Shown here: positions 24,602 through 34,062 of the stretch, piece after piece | Layout: each line of letters starts with the position of its first letter | Numbering within the stretch: position 1 is the stretch's first letter | DNA from: Pseudomonas solani | GTDB lineage: Bacteria > Pseudomonadota > Gammaproteobacteria > Pseudomonadales > Pseudomonadaceae | DNA: 64,000 nucleotides | Direction of reading: 5' to 3' | Assembly (NCBI RefSeq): GCF_026072635.1 | Contig: NZ_AP023081.1 | Coordinates: 5,762,501 to 5,826,500, forward strand | The notes under the pieces: generated by a model | Told to the model about the DNA's origin: nothing | Seen by the model: only the letters and a program-made list of their open reading frames with translations | The model's database searches: none | Translations under genes and position numbers: made by a program

Positions 24602-27600
24602 CAGGGCAGCGTCGACAGCGGCACGCGGTAGAGGGCGTCGCCGGGCGCCGCGTCGCCGAAGCGCACCCAGTTGGCGGTGTCGTTGTGGAAGGTTTCGTAG
24701 AGGCGGATCTTCGAGTCCAGCTCGTCGATGAAGTCCTCCTGCTCGGCCACCGACAGCGACAGCCACAGGTCCTGGTTCATGTTCAGCGACTTGCTGCGGT
24801 ACGGCAGCCCTTCCAGGTACTCGCCGAGGATGCCGCTCTGCGCCAGGTTGCTGCCACGGGTCAGCTTCGAGGGGTCGCGGGCCATGTGCGCACTGGCACT
24901 GGCGATCTCCTGGAAGAAGTCCTTGGGCGAGCTCTGGGTGCGGCGCGCGGCGTCGACTATCACCTTCAGCGACTGTTGCAGGTCGTTGAGCTGCAGTTTG
25001 GTCAGCAGCACGCAGACCTGGAAGGCCGGCAGCTGCGGGTTGGTCAGGTCGCGGTCGGAGGTCCAGGCGGTCACCAGCTGCGGCGCACGGGCCTGGGACT
25101 TGTGGCCGAGGAAGTCCATGTGCATGGCGTAGCCGATGGCGGCGGTCTTGGCGGCGATGCTGTTGCCCGCCACCGGCGCCTCCAGCGGTGCGTCGCTGCG
25201 CACCTTGTGCACCAGGTCGGCAAAGACGCTGCCGATCTCGCCGATGCTGTCGCCGAACTTCTTCACGTCGCCGCCGGCCACCGGGATGTACAGGTCACCG
25301 ATCTGCGGGTTGGCATCGGCGGTGAGGCTGCGGTACTGCTGCTCGGCGAAGCCGTGGTTCTTCTTGCCGGCGTCGGTCTTCAGGTGCAGGGCGTAGATCT
25401 TGATCTGCTTGCGCAGCGCCGCCTCGCGGACCTCGGCCTCGTTCATCTGGGTACGGCCCAGGGGGTCGTTCTTGCGGATCGCGCCGGCATCGCTGACCAG
25501 CAGGATCAGGCGCCCGCCGTAGCCGCTCCAGTCCATGCCGTCGACCGCTTCCATGACACCGGCGAAGGCATCCTCGTTGAAGTCGTGGCTGGAGACGTTG
25601 GTGGCCTTGACCTGCTGCGCCAGTTGCAGGAACTGGTCCGGGTTGCGCCCCTCGTCCAGGCTCACCAGGGTCTTGGCGGTGTACTCCAGGCCCGGCGTCT
25701 TGTCGGTGTTGCTGCGGAAACCGACCATGCCGAAGCTGACGCTGTCCAGCTCGCCCCGGGCGGCGATCTGGTTGTGCAACTCGTGCACCACGTCGCGCAC
25801 GCGGTCGATGTAGGGCTGCATGGACACCGAGGTGTCCACCACCAGCACAATGGCGGTACGGAAGGCATCGGTCTTCGCCGCCGGCGCGCTGCCCTCGCCC
25901 TTCACCTGGGGCGTGTCGCCCGGGTCGATGGAGGCGACGTTGAGCAGCTGCACCGGCTGGCCGCTGGCGTCGAAGCTCTCGCGGGAATCGAAGATCGGCA
26001 GCAGGTAGAACTGGTCCTGGGGAATGGCGCTGGCGGCCGGCTCGATGGCGACGATCTCGGGGTCGCTGCTGTCGCCGAACTGGGCCTGGTGCACGGCGTT
26101 GCGTGCCTTGTTGGAATCGGCGAGGAACAGCTCGACCTGGTCCGGGTCACGCAGGAACATCACCGGCGAGCGGCCGGAACGTTCGGTGAACTTCAGCACC
26201 AGGCTCTGCTTCCAGTCGCTGAGCTTGTCCAGGGGCAGCCAGCCATCGCGGTGGCCATCGCTGGAGGCGCCCACTTCCACCCAGGGCGTGCCGCCCACGA
26301 CCTTGCGCGCGTACACGTAGAACACCGAGAACGCCGGCACCGGCGCACCGTCGGCCTGGGCGCCGGCGGCGCTGGCAAAGCGCGCACCGGGCTTGCTCAG
26401 CACGCGTTCGAAAAGGGTTTTCTTGCCGGCCATGATCAACGGCCGGCTGCCGCCGTCCTGGTTGCCCACGGGCTTGGCGTCAGTGCTGGAACCGCTGTCT
26501 GCCGGCTTGTCGCCTTCGCCGCCGGTGGTGCCGCTGGCACCGCCATCGACCTGGCCGCCGTCGACCTGGGCCGTGTCGGGCTTGGCCGGCGACTGGTTCA
26601 GCCACCAGTAGGCACCGCCGCCGATACCGGCGAGACCGAGCACGGCCAGGCCGGCGGCGGCGATCAGCGGTGCGCGGTTGGGGCCGCTGGAGGGCTGGGC
26701 GGCAGCGGCGCTGAGTTCGGTGTCCAGCACCGAGGCGCGCTTGCCCTTCTTGGGCGGCGTGGCCGGGGGTGTCGCCGGCGGCGGCACCTGGGTCGGCGGC
26801 GCGGGGGCGTCGAGGGGCGGCATGGTCACCGAGACCGGGGTCAGCCCGGTCATGCCGCTGCCGGTCTGCGCGGCGGGCGGGGTCGGCGGCAGGCCGAGGG
26901 GGCGGAACTGGGTGGCGCCGTCGTCGTCCGCCGGGGCCGCTGCGGGCAGCGTCGGCAGGCGGTCGAGGGCGGCGATCAGCGCGGCGGCGTCCGGGTAGCG
27001 GTCCTTGGGGTCCTTGGCCAACAGGCGGGTGAGGATCTCCTGGTAGCGACCCTGGGCGATGGGCAGCTCCGGCAGCGGCTCGGTGAGGTGCGCCAGGGCG
27101 GTGGACAGCGAGTCGGAGCCGACATAGGGCAGCTTGCCGGTGAGGATTTCATAGAGCACCACGCCCAGGGCGTAGAGGTCGGCGCGGCCGTCGATTTCCA
27201 GGCCGCGCGCCTGCTCGGGGCTCATGTAGCTGGGGGTGCCGACGGCGAAGCCGGCCTGGGTGAACTGGGTGCGGTCGTCCAGCGCCTTGGCGATGCCGAA
27301 GTCCGAGAGCACCGCGCCGCCGTCGGCGCGGAACAGGATGTTGGTCGGCTTGACGTCACGGTGCACCAGGCCCTGGGCGTGGGCGTAGCCCAGCGCGGAG
27401 GCGATCTGACGCAGCCAGACCAGGCCCTGCTCGGGGCTGAGGCCGGCGTTGATGCGCTCCTTCAGCGTGCCGTTGGGCAGGTACTCCATGGCCATGTAGT
27501 ACAGGCTGCCGACGTTGCCGATGTCGTGGATGGTGACGGTGTGCGGATGCGACAGCCGCGCCAGGGTCTTGCCCTCGCGCAGGAAGCGTTCGCAGAAGCT

Positions 27601-27741
27601 GGCGTCGGCGGCGAGCGCCGCGGCCATCACCTTCAGCGCGACCTTGCGCTCCAGCGAACGCTGGGTGGCCAGGTAGACCACGGCCATCGCGCCGTCGCCC
27701 AGCTCGCGCTCGATTTCATACCCCGGAATTTCTATGTCCAT
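24601..27741 (-). CDS. ppkA: PpkA, membrane Ser/Thr kinase controlling the T6SS
   Basis: A 1046-aa transmembrane kinase. The cytoplasmic Hanks-type domain (about 1-265) has the glycine loop GDGAMAVVYLA, Lys37, catalytic HRDVKPTN (Asp129) and DFG (147-149), all intact. A Pro-rich juxtamembrane segment precedes one membrane helix (about 358-380). The periplasmic part contains a von Willebrand A domain (about 635-800: IVLVVDTSVSMQPYIDRV, a MIDAS-like DTSVS) and a helical tail. In P. aeruginosa PpkA phosphorylates Fha1 to trigger H1-T6SS assembly. It is followed by tagT with overlap and preceded by pppA with a 19-nt gap. Confidence 0.95.
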   Translation of the reverse strand: MDIEIPGYEIERELGDGAMAVVYLATQRSLERKVALKVMAAALAADASFCERFLREGKTLARLSHPHTVTIHDIGNVGSLYYMAMEYLPNGTLKERINAGLSPEQGLVWLRQIASALGYAHAQGLVHRDVKPTNILFRADGGAVLSDFGIAKALDDRTQFTQAGFAVGTPSYMSPEQARGLEIDGRADLYALGVVLYEILTGKLPYVGSDSLSTALAHLTEPLPELPIAQGRYQEILTRLLAKDPKDRYPDAAALIAALDRLPTLPAAAPADDDGATQFRPLGLPPTPPAAQTGSGMTGLTPVSVTMPPLDAPAPPTQVPPPATPPATPPKKGKRASVLDTELSAAAAQPSSGPNRAPLIAAAGLAVLGLAGIGGGAYWWLNQSPAKPDTAQVDGGQVDGGASGTTGGEGDKPADSGSSTDAKPVGNQDGGSRPLIMAGKKTLFERVLSKPGARFASAAGAQADGAPVPAFSVFYVYARKVVGGTPWVEVGASSDGHRDGWLPLDKLSDWKQSLVLKFTERSGRSPVMFLRDPDQVELFLADSNKARNAVHQAQFGDSSDPEIVAIEPAASAIPQDQFYLLPIFDSRESFDASGQPVQLLNVASIDPGDTPQVKGEGSAPAAKTDAFRTAIVLVVDTSVSMQPYIDRVRDVVHELHNQIAARGELDSVSFGMVGFRSNTDKTPGLEYTAKTLVSLDEGRNPDQFLQLAQQVKATNVSSHDFNEDAFAGVMEAVDGMDWSGYGGRLILLVSDAGAIRKNDPLGRTQMNEAEVREAALRKQIKIYALHLKTDAGKKNHGFAEQQYRSLTADANPQIGDLYIPVAGGDVKKFGDSIGEIGSVFADLVHKVRSDAPLEAPVAGNSIAAKTAAIGYAMHMDFLGHKSQARAPQLVTAWTSDRDLTNPQLPAFQVCVLLTKLQLNDLQQSLKVIVDAARRTQSSPKDFFQEIASASAHMARDPSKLTRGSNLAQSGILGEYLEGLPYRSKSLNMNQDLWLSLSVAEQEDFIDELDSKIRLYETFHNDTANWVRFGDAAPGDALYRVPLSTLP

Positions 27742-27760
27742 GCTGGTCTTTTTTTCTTTT

Positions 27761-28489
27761 TCAGGATGCTTTGACGACTACCGCCGTGATGTTGTCCGGC
27801 GCGCCCCGGGTCAAGCCCAGATGCACCAGGCTGCGGACCACCTGATAGGGGTCCTCGTGGCCCAGCACTTCACACAGTTCGTGGTCTTCGGCGGTCTTGT
27901 TCAGACCGTCGCTGCACAGCAGGAAGCTGTCGCCGGGCAGCACCACGAACCTCGTTTCTTCCACGTCCAGGTCATCCTGGACCCCCACCGCACGGGTGAC
28001 GATGTTGGCCATGGGATGCACCTTCGCCTCGGCCTCGCTGAGCAGGTGGCTGTCCACCAGTTCCTGCACGTAGCTGTGGTCGCGGCTGATGGGTTCCAGC
28101 TTGCCCTCGCGCAGGCGATAAAGGCGGCTGTCACCGGCCCACAGGCAGGTGCCCTCGCTGCCCCGCGCGGCCAGCAGCACCACCGTGCTGCCCATGGTGC
28201 TCACCCCGCGATGCTGGGTCTCCGCGCGAACCAGGGTGTTGACGTGTATCAGCGCCGCGCGCAAGGCGTCGACATAGGCATCGAGCCCGTCGCCGTATTG
28301 CACGCCGCGAAGGGTATCGACGATCAGGTTGCTGACGTAGTCACCGGCGGCGTGGCCGCCCATGCCGTCGGCGACCACCCAGAGGCCGTTGTCGCCGGCA
28401 TCCAGGCAGGCGTCTTCATTGACCTGGCGGACCATGCCGACGTGGCTGTGGCTGGCCGAGCGGTATTGCGCAACCGGAGGCAGTGGCAT
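27761..28489 (-). CDS. pppA: PppA, PP2C-family phosphatase opposing PpkA
   Basis: A 242-aa PPM/PP2C phosphatase that dephosphorylates the PpkA target Fha1. Metal-binding motifs are visible: RQVNEDACLD, WVVADGMGGHAAGD, GSTVVLL, WAGDSRLYRL, LLCSDGL and DNITAVVV. The start is the ATG overlapping the tagF stop. The reading frame upstream of it is tagF shadow. The length equals the P. aeruginosa protein as I remember it. Confidence 0.95.
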   Translation of the reverse strand: MPLPPVAQYRSASHSHVGMVRQVNEDACLDAGDNGLWVVADGMGGHAAGDYVSNLIVDTLRGVQYGDGLDAYVDALRAALIHVNTLVRAETQHRGVSTMGSTVVLLAARGSEGTCLWAGDSRLYRLREGKLEPISRDHSYVQELVDSHLLSEAEAKVHPMANIVTRAVGVQDDLDVEETRFVVLPGDSFLLCSDGLNKTAEDHELCEVLGHEDPYQVVRSLVHLGLTRGAPDNITAVVVKAS

Positions 28490-29184
28490 CACAGGCTCCC
28501 GAAATCGATCTGCCCGATGCCGGCGGGCTGCTCTACGGCGCCCTCGCCCACCAGGAAGCGGCTGAAATACCGCGTCGGCGGCAAGCCCTGGAATCTCACC
28601 AGCTCGGCCGCGACACGCTCTGAACCATGCCCCCACCAGAAACTGCAGCCGTCGCTGGCGATCTGCGCCAGTACCGCCTGTCGCGACTCGCCGCCCTGCA
28701 CCGCGTAACGCAACGCCCCCACCTCGCTGAGCCGCGCGTCATGGCGCGTGGTCACCAGTGGCGAGCCGAGCCCCTGCACCCCGGCTTCGAAGGCGTCGAA
28801 ATCCGCCTCCGGCTCCAGGGTGGACAGCAGCAAGGCTTCGGCGCGGTCGAACCAGTCATCGGCGCCACCGACGATGGCACCGAGGTTGGTGCGCTCGTCC
28901 AGCAGCACGGCGATGGCCAGCGGGAAGTAGCGGCCGACCCGGTCGATGCTGGGCATCACCACGCCGACCACGGCGTCCCCGCCCAGCAGGTTGGGCGCGA
29001 TCGCGAACCGCCACAGGGGGCTGACCAGGTAGGCATCCAGCCAGGCAGCGCCCAGCTCGGCCTGGCTCTGCGCCATGCCGGCGGCCAGCCATTGGTCCCA
29101 GGCCTCGATGAAGGCCGGCGGCAGGCCGCGATGGATGAAGTCGCCGCGGCCAGCGAGCTTGCCGTAGAAGCCCGCCGTCGTCAT
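28489..29184 (-). CDS. tagF: TagF, post-translational T6SS repressor
   Basis: A 231-aa protein of the TagF/ImpM family. It begins MTTAGFYGKLAGRGDFIHRG, the family's diagnostic start, and contains WRFAIAPNLLGGD and PSIDRVGRYFPLAI. In P. aeruginosa TagF blocks H1-T6SS independently of PpkA; in some species it is fused to a PppA domain, and here the two are separate but overlapping genes. Its ATG overlaps the tssM stop by 4 nt. Confidence 0.94.
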   Translation of the reverse strand: MTTAGFYGKLAGRGDFIHRGLPPAFIEAWDQWLAAGMAQSQAELGAAWLDAYLVSPLWRFAIAPNLLGGDAVVGVVMPSIDRVGRYFPLAIAVLLDERTNLGAIVGGADDWFDRAEALLLSTLEPEADFDAFEAGVQGLGSPLVTTRHDARLSEVGALRYAVQGGESRQAVLAQIASDGCSFWWGHGSERVAAELVRFQGLPPTRYFSRFLVGEGAVEQPAGIGQIDFGSL

Positions 29185-32100
29185 AGGCGCTCCGGCAGGC
29201 CGAAGCCGCTGACCACACGGCTGCGGAACGGGTTGAAGGCACTGCTGGCGCGCAGCTCGCTGGAGATGCTGGCGTTGTCCACGCGCATGCGCAGGGTGAA
29301 GCGGTCCGGCGCGTTGCCTTGGGTCAGGTCCGACTGATCGAGCAGGCGGAACCAGGCCCAGGGGCCTTCCATGGTGATGGCCGAACGGCCGCTGGAGGAC
29401 GGCGGCGAGATGGTCAGGCGCACCACACCCAGGCTGTTGGGGCTCGGCCACTGCATGGCCACCGGCCGGCTGGGGCCGTGGTCATAGCTGAACTGCTGGC
29501 CGTCCAGGTCGAGCTGGAACTGGTCGATGGCGGCATCCATGGCCACCGCCTTCAGCTCGAAGCGCACCATGGGCGTGGTGTTGCCGGAACGGAAGAAGGC
29601 GTCGCGGATCTGCGCGGCACGCTGGAAGGTGCCCAGCACGCCGGAGCCGATGCCGAGCTTCTCCGCCGCGCCCGGCTGCCAGCGCCAGGTGGTGGCGGAG
29701 GTGTCGACGTAGGGCTGCAGGTATTTGCGGAAGTAGCTGTCCATAACCCCGCCGACGCCGAAGAAGGCGCCGAAGTCGTCCAGGGTGGCGTCGCGGGTGC
29801 TGTTGCGGTCCAGCGGGTAGCGGCCGGCCAGGGACTGGCGGTAGACGTTGACCACTTCGGCCGTCCAGGCGGCGTTCAGCTGGTTGCGGATGCCGCCCAT
29901 CATGGTGCTGGTGGTGGCGCTGACCACGGACTTGACCAGCCCCTGGACCAGCGGCGGCTGGCGCTCGGCACCGAGGCTGACGCGCTGGGCGGCGGCCTGG
30001 GCCTGGTTCTTCGCTTCACCCAGCAGGGCGTCGCCGCTGGCACCGCTCATGGCGCTGATCTGCACGTAGAGGGCGTTCATGTCCGCCAGCAGGCCGTCGA
30101 TGGCCGCCGGTTCGTTGTCGTTCTTGGCCACCAGGCTGTTGAGCTCGGCGAAGTGCGCGGTGATCGGGTCCTCGCTCGGCGCCTGCTGCTGTTGCGGGGC
30201 GTCGTCGCCCTGCCCCACCAGGGAGCCGAGGCGATCCTTGAGCTTGCCGACGGTGTCGCTGGTGCCCTTGAGCTTCTCGGCGGCCAGGCGTTCTTCCTTC
30301 TGCAGGTCGGTCTCCTTGGCCACCGCTTCGAGCAGCTTCTTCAGCGGCGACTGCGGGCCGGAGAGCACGCGCAGCACGTCGGCGGCCTGGGCGGTGCTGG
30401 TGATGGCGACGAAGTCGATATCGGCCAGCAGTGCATCCCATTGGCGCAGGTAGTCCTGGAAGTACAGCTGGCGCACTTCCAGGGCCAGGCTGGCGGCGTC
30501 CTGGGTGTCGTCCATGGTGCGGCCGAGTACCCATTGCTCCTCGGCCAGGGTGCCGGACTGGCTCAGGCTGGAGACCATGAACACTTCGCGGTAGCCACGC
30601 TGGGTGAAGAAGCCCGACAGCGGGTCGTTGAGCGGCTTGCCGCTCTTGCGCGAGAACACCAGGGCGGCGTCGCGGCCGGCGGCTTCGCTGATGCGGAAGT
30701 CCGGCAGGCCCTGGGGCAGCTTCTGGCGTTTGACGCGGTCGTACACGCGCTGGGCGATGGACAGCTGCTGCAGCTGGCGACGGGTGTCCTGCACCAGGTT
30801 GTCGTCCAGGCGCACGGCTGGCGGCGCACGGTCGTAGAGCGCGGCCAGGTGCTCGTTGAGCGCCTGGCGCTGCTCGGGCACCAGGTCGCGCGGCAGGCTG
30901 CGGTCCCAGTCCAGCGCCACCCAGGCCTTGATGAAGTCGCCGTCGTAGTGTTCCGGGTCGGCGAGCATCAGGTAGGCCTTCAGGCCCTCGTAGAGGAAGT
31001 CCGAGGAGCCGCCGCTGCGCAGCTGTTCCTCGATGCGGGCCATGACCCGCGGCGCCATCACCGCGATCAGCAGCTTGCGGTACACGCTGGCGCCTTCGGC
31101 ACCGAGCATGTCGCCCTGGTAGAGGCCGTAGCCTTCCGCCCAGCTCGGCGCATCGCCGGACACGTTGCGGATGGCATTGAGCAGCGGCAGCACCGCCAGC
31201 ACGTCGCGCTGCGCCGGGCTCAGGGCCTGCAGCTCACCGTGCAGCGGCTTGACCCGGCCATCGACGGCGGCGATGTAGCTGCGGTTGGCACTGAAGCTGG
31301 CGAACCAGATGGCGGCGATGCCCAGGACCAGGATCGCGGTGGCGGCGAGCACGCCACGGGCCATCCATTTGCGCTGGCGCTCGACCTTGGGGTTGGCGCC
31401 CACCAGGCCGCGCTCGCCGAAGGCCACTTCGCGGAACAGGCGCTCGATGAAGTAGCTGCGCCCGGTGCCGGTCTGGCGGGCCAGGTGCTGGCGGTCCAGG
31501 TTCATGCTCTGCGCCATGGCGCCGATCAGGCGGTCGATGGGGCTGCCTTCCTGGGTGCCGCTGGTGAAGTAGACGCCACGCAGCAGCGCGCGCTCTTCAT
31601 AGGGGTTGGGCTTGAACACGCCGTCGAGGAAGCTCGACAGCGCATCGCGCAGCGCCGCGAACTGCTGCGGGAAGCCGTAGATCAGGTCGCGCCGCGCGGG
31701 GTCGCGTTCCTGCTGCAGGCGTTCCACCAGGCGCTCGTTGAGGCGCTGTTCGAGCAGGGCGAACTCGTTGCCGAACACCGACAGCGGGCCCTCGGCGCTC
31801 TTGCCGTCGTCGAGGGCGAAGGTCATGCCCCAGACCTGGGCGCGGTCTTCCTTGCTCAGCGAGTCGAAGAACTCCATGAAGCCCGGCACCAGGTCGAGCT
31901 TGGTGAGCATCACGTAGATGGGGAAGCGCACGCCGAGCTGGGCGTAGAGCTCCTGCACCCGGGCGCGGATGGCGCGGGCATGGGCGGCGCGCTCGGTCTC
32001 GCTGCCCAGCAGCAGGTCGGACAGGCTGATGGCCACGAAGGCGCCGTCGATGGGTCGGCGCTTGCGCTGGTTCTTCAGCAAATCGAGGAAGCCCAGCCAG

Positions 32101-32696
32101 GCGGCCTTGTCCACCTGGGCGTGGCTGTCCTGGGTGGTGTAGCGGCCGGCGGTGTCGAGCAGCACGGCTTCGTCGGTGAACCACCAGTCGCAGTTGCGGG
32201 TGCCGCCGACGCCACGGATGGCGCCGCTGCCCATCTGCTCGGCGAGGGGGAAGTTGAGGCCGGAGTTGACCAGTGCGGTGGTCTTGCCCGAACCCGGCGG
32301 GCCGATGATCACGTACCAGGGCAGCTCATAGAGGTTGCGCCGCTCGTTGCCGCCGAGCTTGGCGCGCTTGAGCAGGACCAGGGCCTCGTCCATGCGTTGC
32401 TTGAGGGTGGCCAGCTCTTCGCTGGTGGCCACGCTGGCGGCATCGGGGGCCACGGCGACCAGGCCCTGCATCACCTTGGCGGCGTTGCGCCGCGCCTGGA
32501 TGATGCGCAGCACGCGCCAGCCGATCCACACCGCGAACAGCAGGCCGATGAGCACCCAGCGCACGGTGGCCGAAGCCAGGGGCTCGACGTCGCCGATGGC
32601 GATCAGCGGGCCGACGAACCAGATCACCAGGCTGAGGGCGATCAGGCCCAGCACCGGTATCACCCAGCGGGCGAGGAAACTGAAAAACGCCTTCAC
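29181..32696 (-). CDS. tssM: TssM (IcmF), T6SS inner-membrane complex protein
   Basis: A 1171-aa membrane protein that joins TssL and TssJ to span the envelope. Two N-terminal helices (about 5-28 and 38-62) and a third at about 450-470 (ARGVLAATAILVLGIAAIWF) flank the cytoplasmic NTPase-like domain with Walker A GPPGSGKTTALVNSG at about 133-147. The long periplasmic C-terminal region holds the IcmF-related and DUF1215-type domains. The start is GTG (complement of 32694-32696), overlapping the tssL stop. It is slightly longer than the roughly 1100-aa P. aeruginosa protein. Confidence 0.95.
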   Translation of the reverse strand: MKAFFSFLARWVIPVLGLIALSLVIWFVGPLIAIGDVEPLASATVRWVLIGLLFAVWIGWRVLRIIQARRNAAKVMQGLVAVAPDAASVATSEELATLKQRMDEALVLLKRAKLGGNERRNLYELPWYVIIGPPGSGKTTALVNSGLNFPLAEQMGSGAIRGVGGTRNCDWWFTDEAVLLDTAGRYTTQDSHAQVDKAAWLGFLDLLKNQRKRRPIDGAFVAISLSDLLLGSETERAAHARAIRARVQELYAQLGVRFPIYVMLTKLDLVPGFMEFFDSLSKEDRAQVWGMTFALDDGKSAEGPLSVFGNEFALLEQRLNERLVERLQQERDPARRDLIYGFPQQFAALRDALSSFLDGVFKPNPYEERALLRGVYFTSGTQEGSPIDRLIGAMAQSMNLDRQHLARQTGTGRSYFIERLFREVAFGERGLVGANPKVERQRKWMARGVLAATAILVLGIAAIWFASFSANRSYIAAVDGRVKPLHGELQALSPAQRDVLAVLPLLNAIRNVSGDAPSWAEGYGLYQGDMLGAEGASVYRKLLIAVMAPRVMARIEEQLRSGGSSDFLYEGLKAYLMLADPEHYDGDFIKAWVALDWDRSLPRDLVPEQRQALNEHLAALYDRAPPAVRLDDNLVQDTRRQLQQLSIAQRVYDRVKRQKLPQGLPDFRISEAAGRDAALVFSRKSGKPLNDPLSGFFTQRGYREVFMVSSLSQSGTLAEEQWVLGRTMDDTQDAASLALEVRQLYFQDYLRQWDALLADIDFVAITSTAQAADVLRVLSGPQSPLKKLLEAVAKETDLQKEERLAAEKLKGTSDTVGKLKDRLGSLVGQGDDAPQQQQAPSEDPITAHFAELNSLVAKNDNEPAAIDGLLADMNALYVQISAMSGASGDALLGEAKNQAQAAAQRVSLGAERQPPLVQGLVKSVVSATTSTMMGGIRNQLNAAWTAEVVNVYRQSLAGRYPLDRNSTRDATLDDFGAFFGVGGVMDSYFRKYLQPYVDTSATTWRWQPGAAEKLGIGSGVLGTFQRAAQIRDAFFRSGNTTPMVRFELKAVAMDAAIDQFQLDLDGQQFSYDHGPSRPVAMQWPSPNSLGVVRLTISPPSSSGRSAITMEGPWAWFRLLDQSDLTQGNAPDRFTLRMRVDNASISSELRASSAFNPFRSRVVSGFGLPERL

Positions 32697-34056
32697 TCGA
32701 CGCCCTCCGCAAAGACTGTGATCTCCACCCGACGGTTGCGCGAACGGCCGTCGGCGGTGTCATTGGATGCGACCGGCTCGGTGTCGCTGCGGCCCTCGGC
32801 GCGGAAGCGCTCGGGCTGGCCGCTCTTGGCCGCGAGCACGTCCATCACCTGCTGGGCGCGGTCCTGGGACAGCTTCCAGTTGGACGGGTAGCGCAGCGTG
32901 GCGATGGGCCGGTTGTCGCTGTGGCCGGTGACCAGCACATTGCCCTTCACCTTGCGGATGGCCTCGGCGATGCGCAGCAGCAGCGGCTGGAAATCGTCGG
33001 CGATGGTGGCGCTGCCGGAGGCGAACAGCTGGTCGCCACGGATGGTCACCACCGAGCGGTCGACGGCGTCTTCCACCGCGACCTTCTGCTGGCGGATCTC
33101 CTCGGCGAGGAAGCCGGCCAGGCGCGGGCGCTCGAGGATCTTCGGCTGTTGCGGCGGGCGGTCGATGGTCTGCACCGGGACGTCGCCCAGGGCATGCAGG
33201 TTCTTGAACACGGGCTCGGCCTCGGCGGCCAGCTTCAGGCGCATGCCGAACAGCAGCGCCAGGAGCAGCGCGGCACCGATGGCCACGGCCACCCAGGGCG
33301 GCAGGAACTGGCGCAGGCGATCACGCGCCACCACCAGGCCGCGCCAGTGCGGCGACAGCTCGCGCTCGATCTCGCCGTGGGTGCTGCGGATGGTCCCGGC
33401 GACACGTTCGCGCAGCGCTTCGAGCTGGCTGCGGCCGTCGTTCATCACCCGGTAGCGGCCTTCGAACCCGAGGCTGATGCACAGGTACAGGAGCTCCAGC
33501 AGGTTGAGGCGCTGGCGCGGGTTCTGCAGGCAGTGGTCGAGCAGCTGGAAGACCTTCTCGCCACCCCAGGCCTCGTTGTGCAGGGTGATCAGCAGGCTCT
33601 GCTTGCTCCAGTCGCTGCCGCTGCCCCAGGGGGTGCTGAGCACGGCTTCGTCCAGCGCGGTGCAGAGCACGTAGCGGCTGAGCATCACCTCGTCCTGGGC
33701 GATGCCGGCGGCGCGGGCCTTTTCCTCGAACTGGCGCAGGTAGCCCAGCAGCTGCGCGCGCAGGCTGGCGGGCATCGGGTGGGCGATGGTGTTGCGCAGG
33801 CGGGTGAGCAACGCCAGCATCGGGCCGGCGGCGGCTTCCAGGGGGTTGAGGCCCTGGCCGCGTGCGGTGAGCATCGGGCCGGTGGGCGCAGGGCCCGCAG
33901 GCGGCGGCGTGGGCGCGTCGTAGCGCGGCGCGGCCGGGTCCGGGCACGGCCACCGGGGCGCGGCATGATCATGGTGCGGTCGTTGTTGCCGTTACCGTTG
34001 CCGCCGCTGCCACCACCGGCGGGCGGCCCGCCGAAGGGATCGTCGATTGGATGCAT
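32693..34056 (-). pseudogene. tssL: TssL (DotU plus OmpA-like), N-terminal frameshift
   Basis: Inner-membrane T6SS protein with a DotU domain (NPLEAAAGPMLALLTRLRN to about 230), one membrane helix (FLPPWVAVAIGAALLLALLF) and a C-terminal OmpA/peptidoglycan-binding domain (VTGHSDNRPI, GRSDTEPV, RSRNRRVEITVF). The intact frame has no start before an internal ATG at 33874 (393 aa). Upstream, in another frame, ATG at 34056 encodes MHPIDDPFGG then DRTMIMPRPGGR, the N-terminal extension I expect in this family, 6 nt from tssK. Adding one G to the GGG at 33942-33944 joins the frames into 454 aa. Either translation starts internally, the gene is mutated, or this is a sequencing error. Confidence 0.75.
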
Positions 34057-34062
34057 CGCGAA

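Noticed and set aside
24685..27774. Plus-strand frame of about 1029 codons opposite ppkA
   Set aside because: The minus-strand product is an intact kinase plus vWA protein; the plus-strand translation has no recognisable domain.
32693..33874. TssL as an intact gene starting at 33874
   Set aside because: Possible, but it discards an N-terminal extension encoded in another frame directly after tssK; kept as an alternative in the tssL entry.
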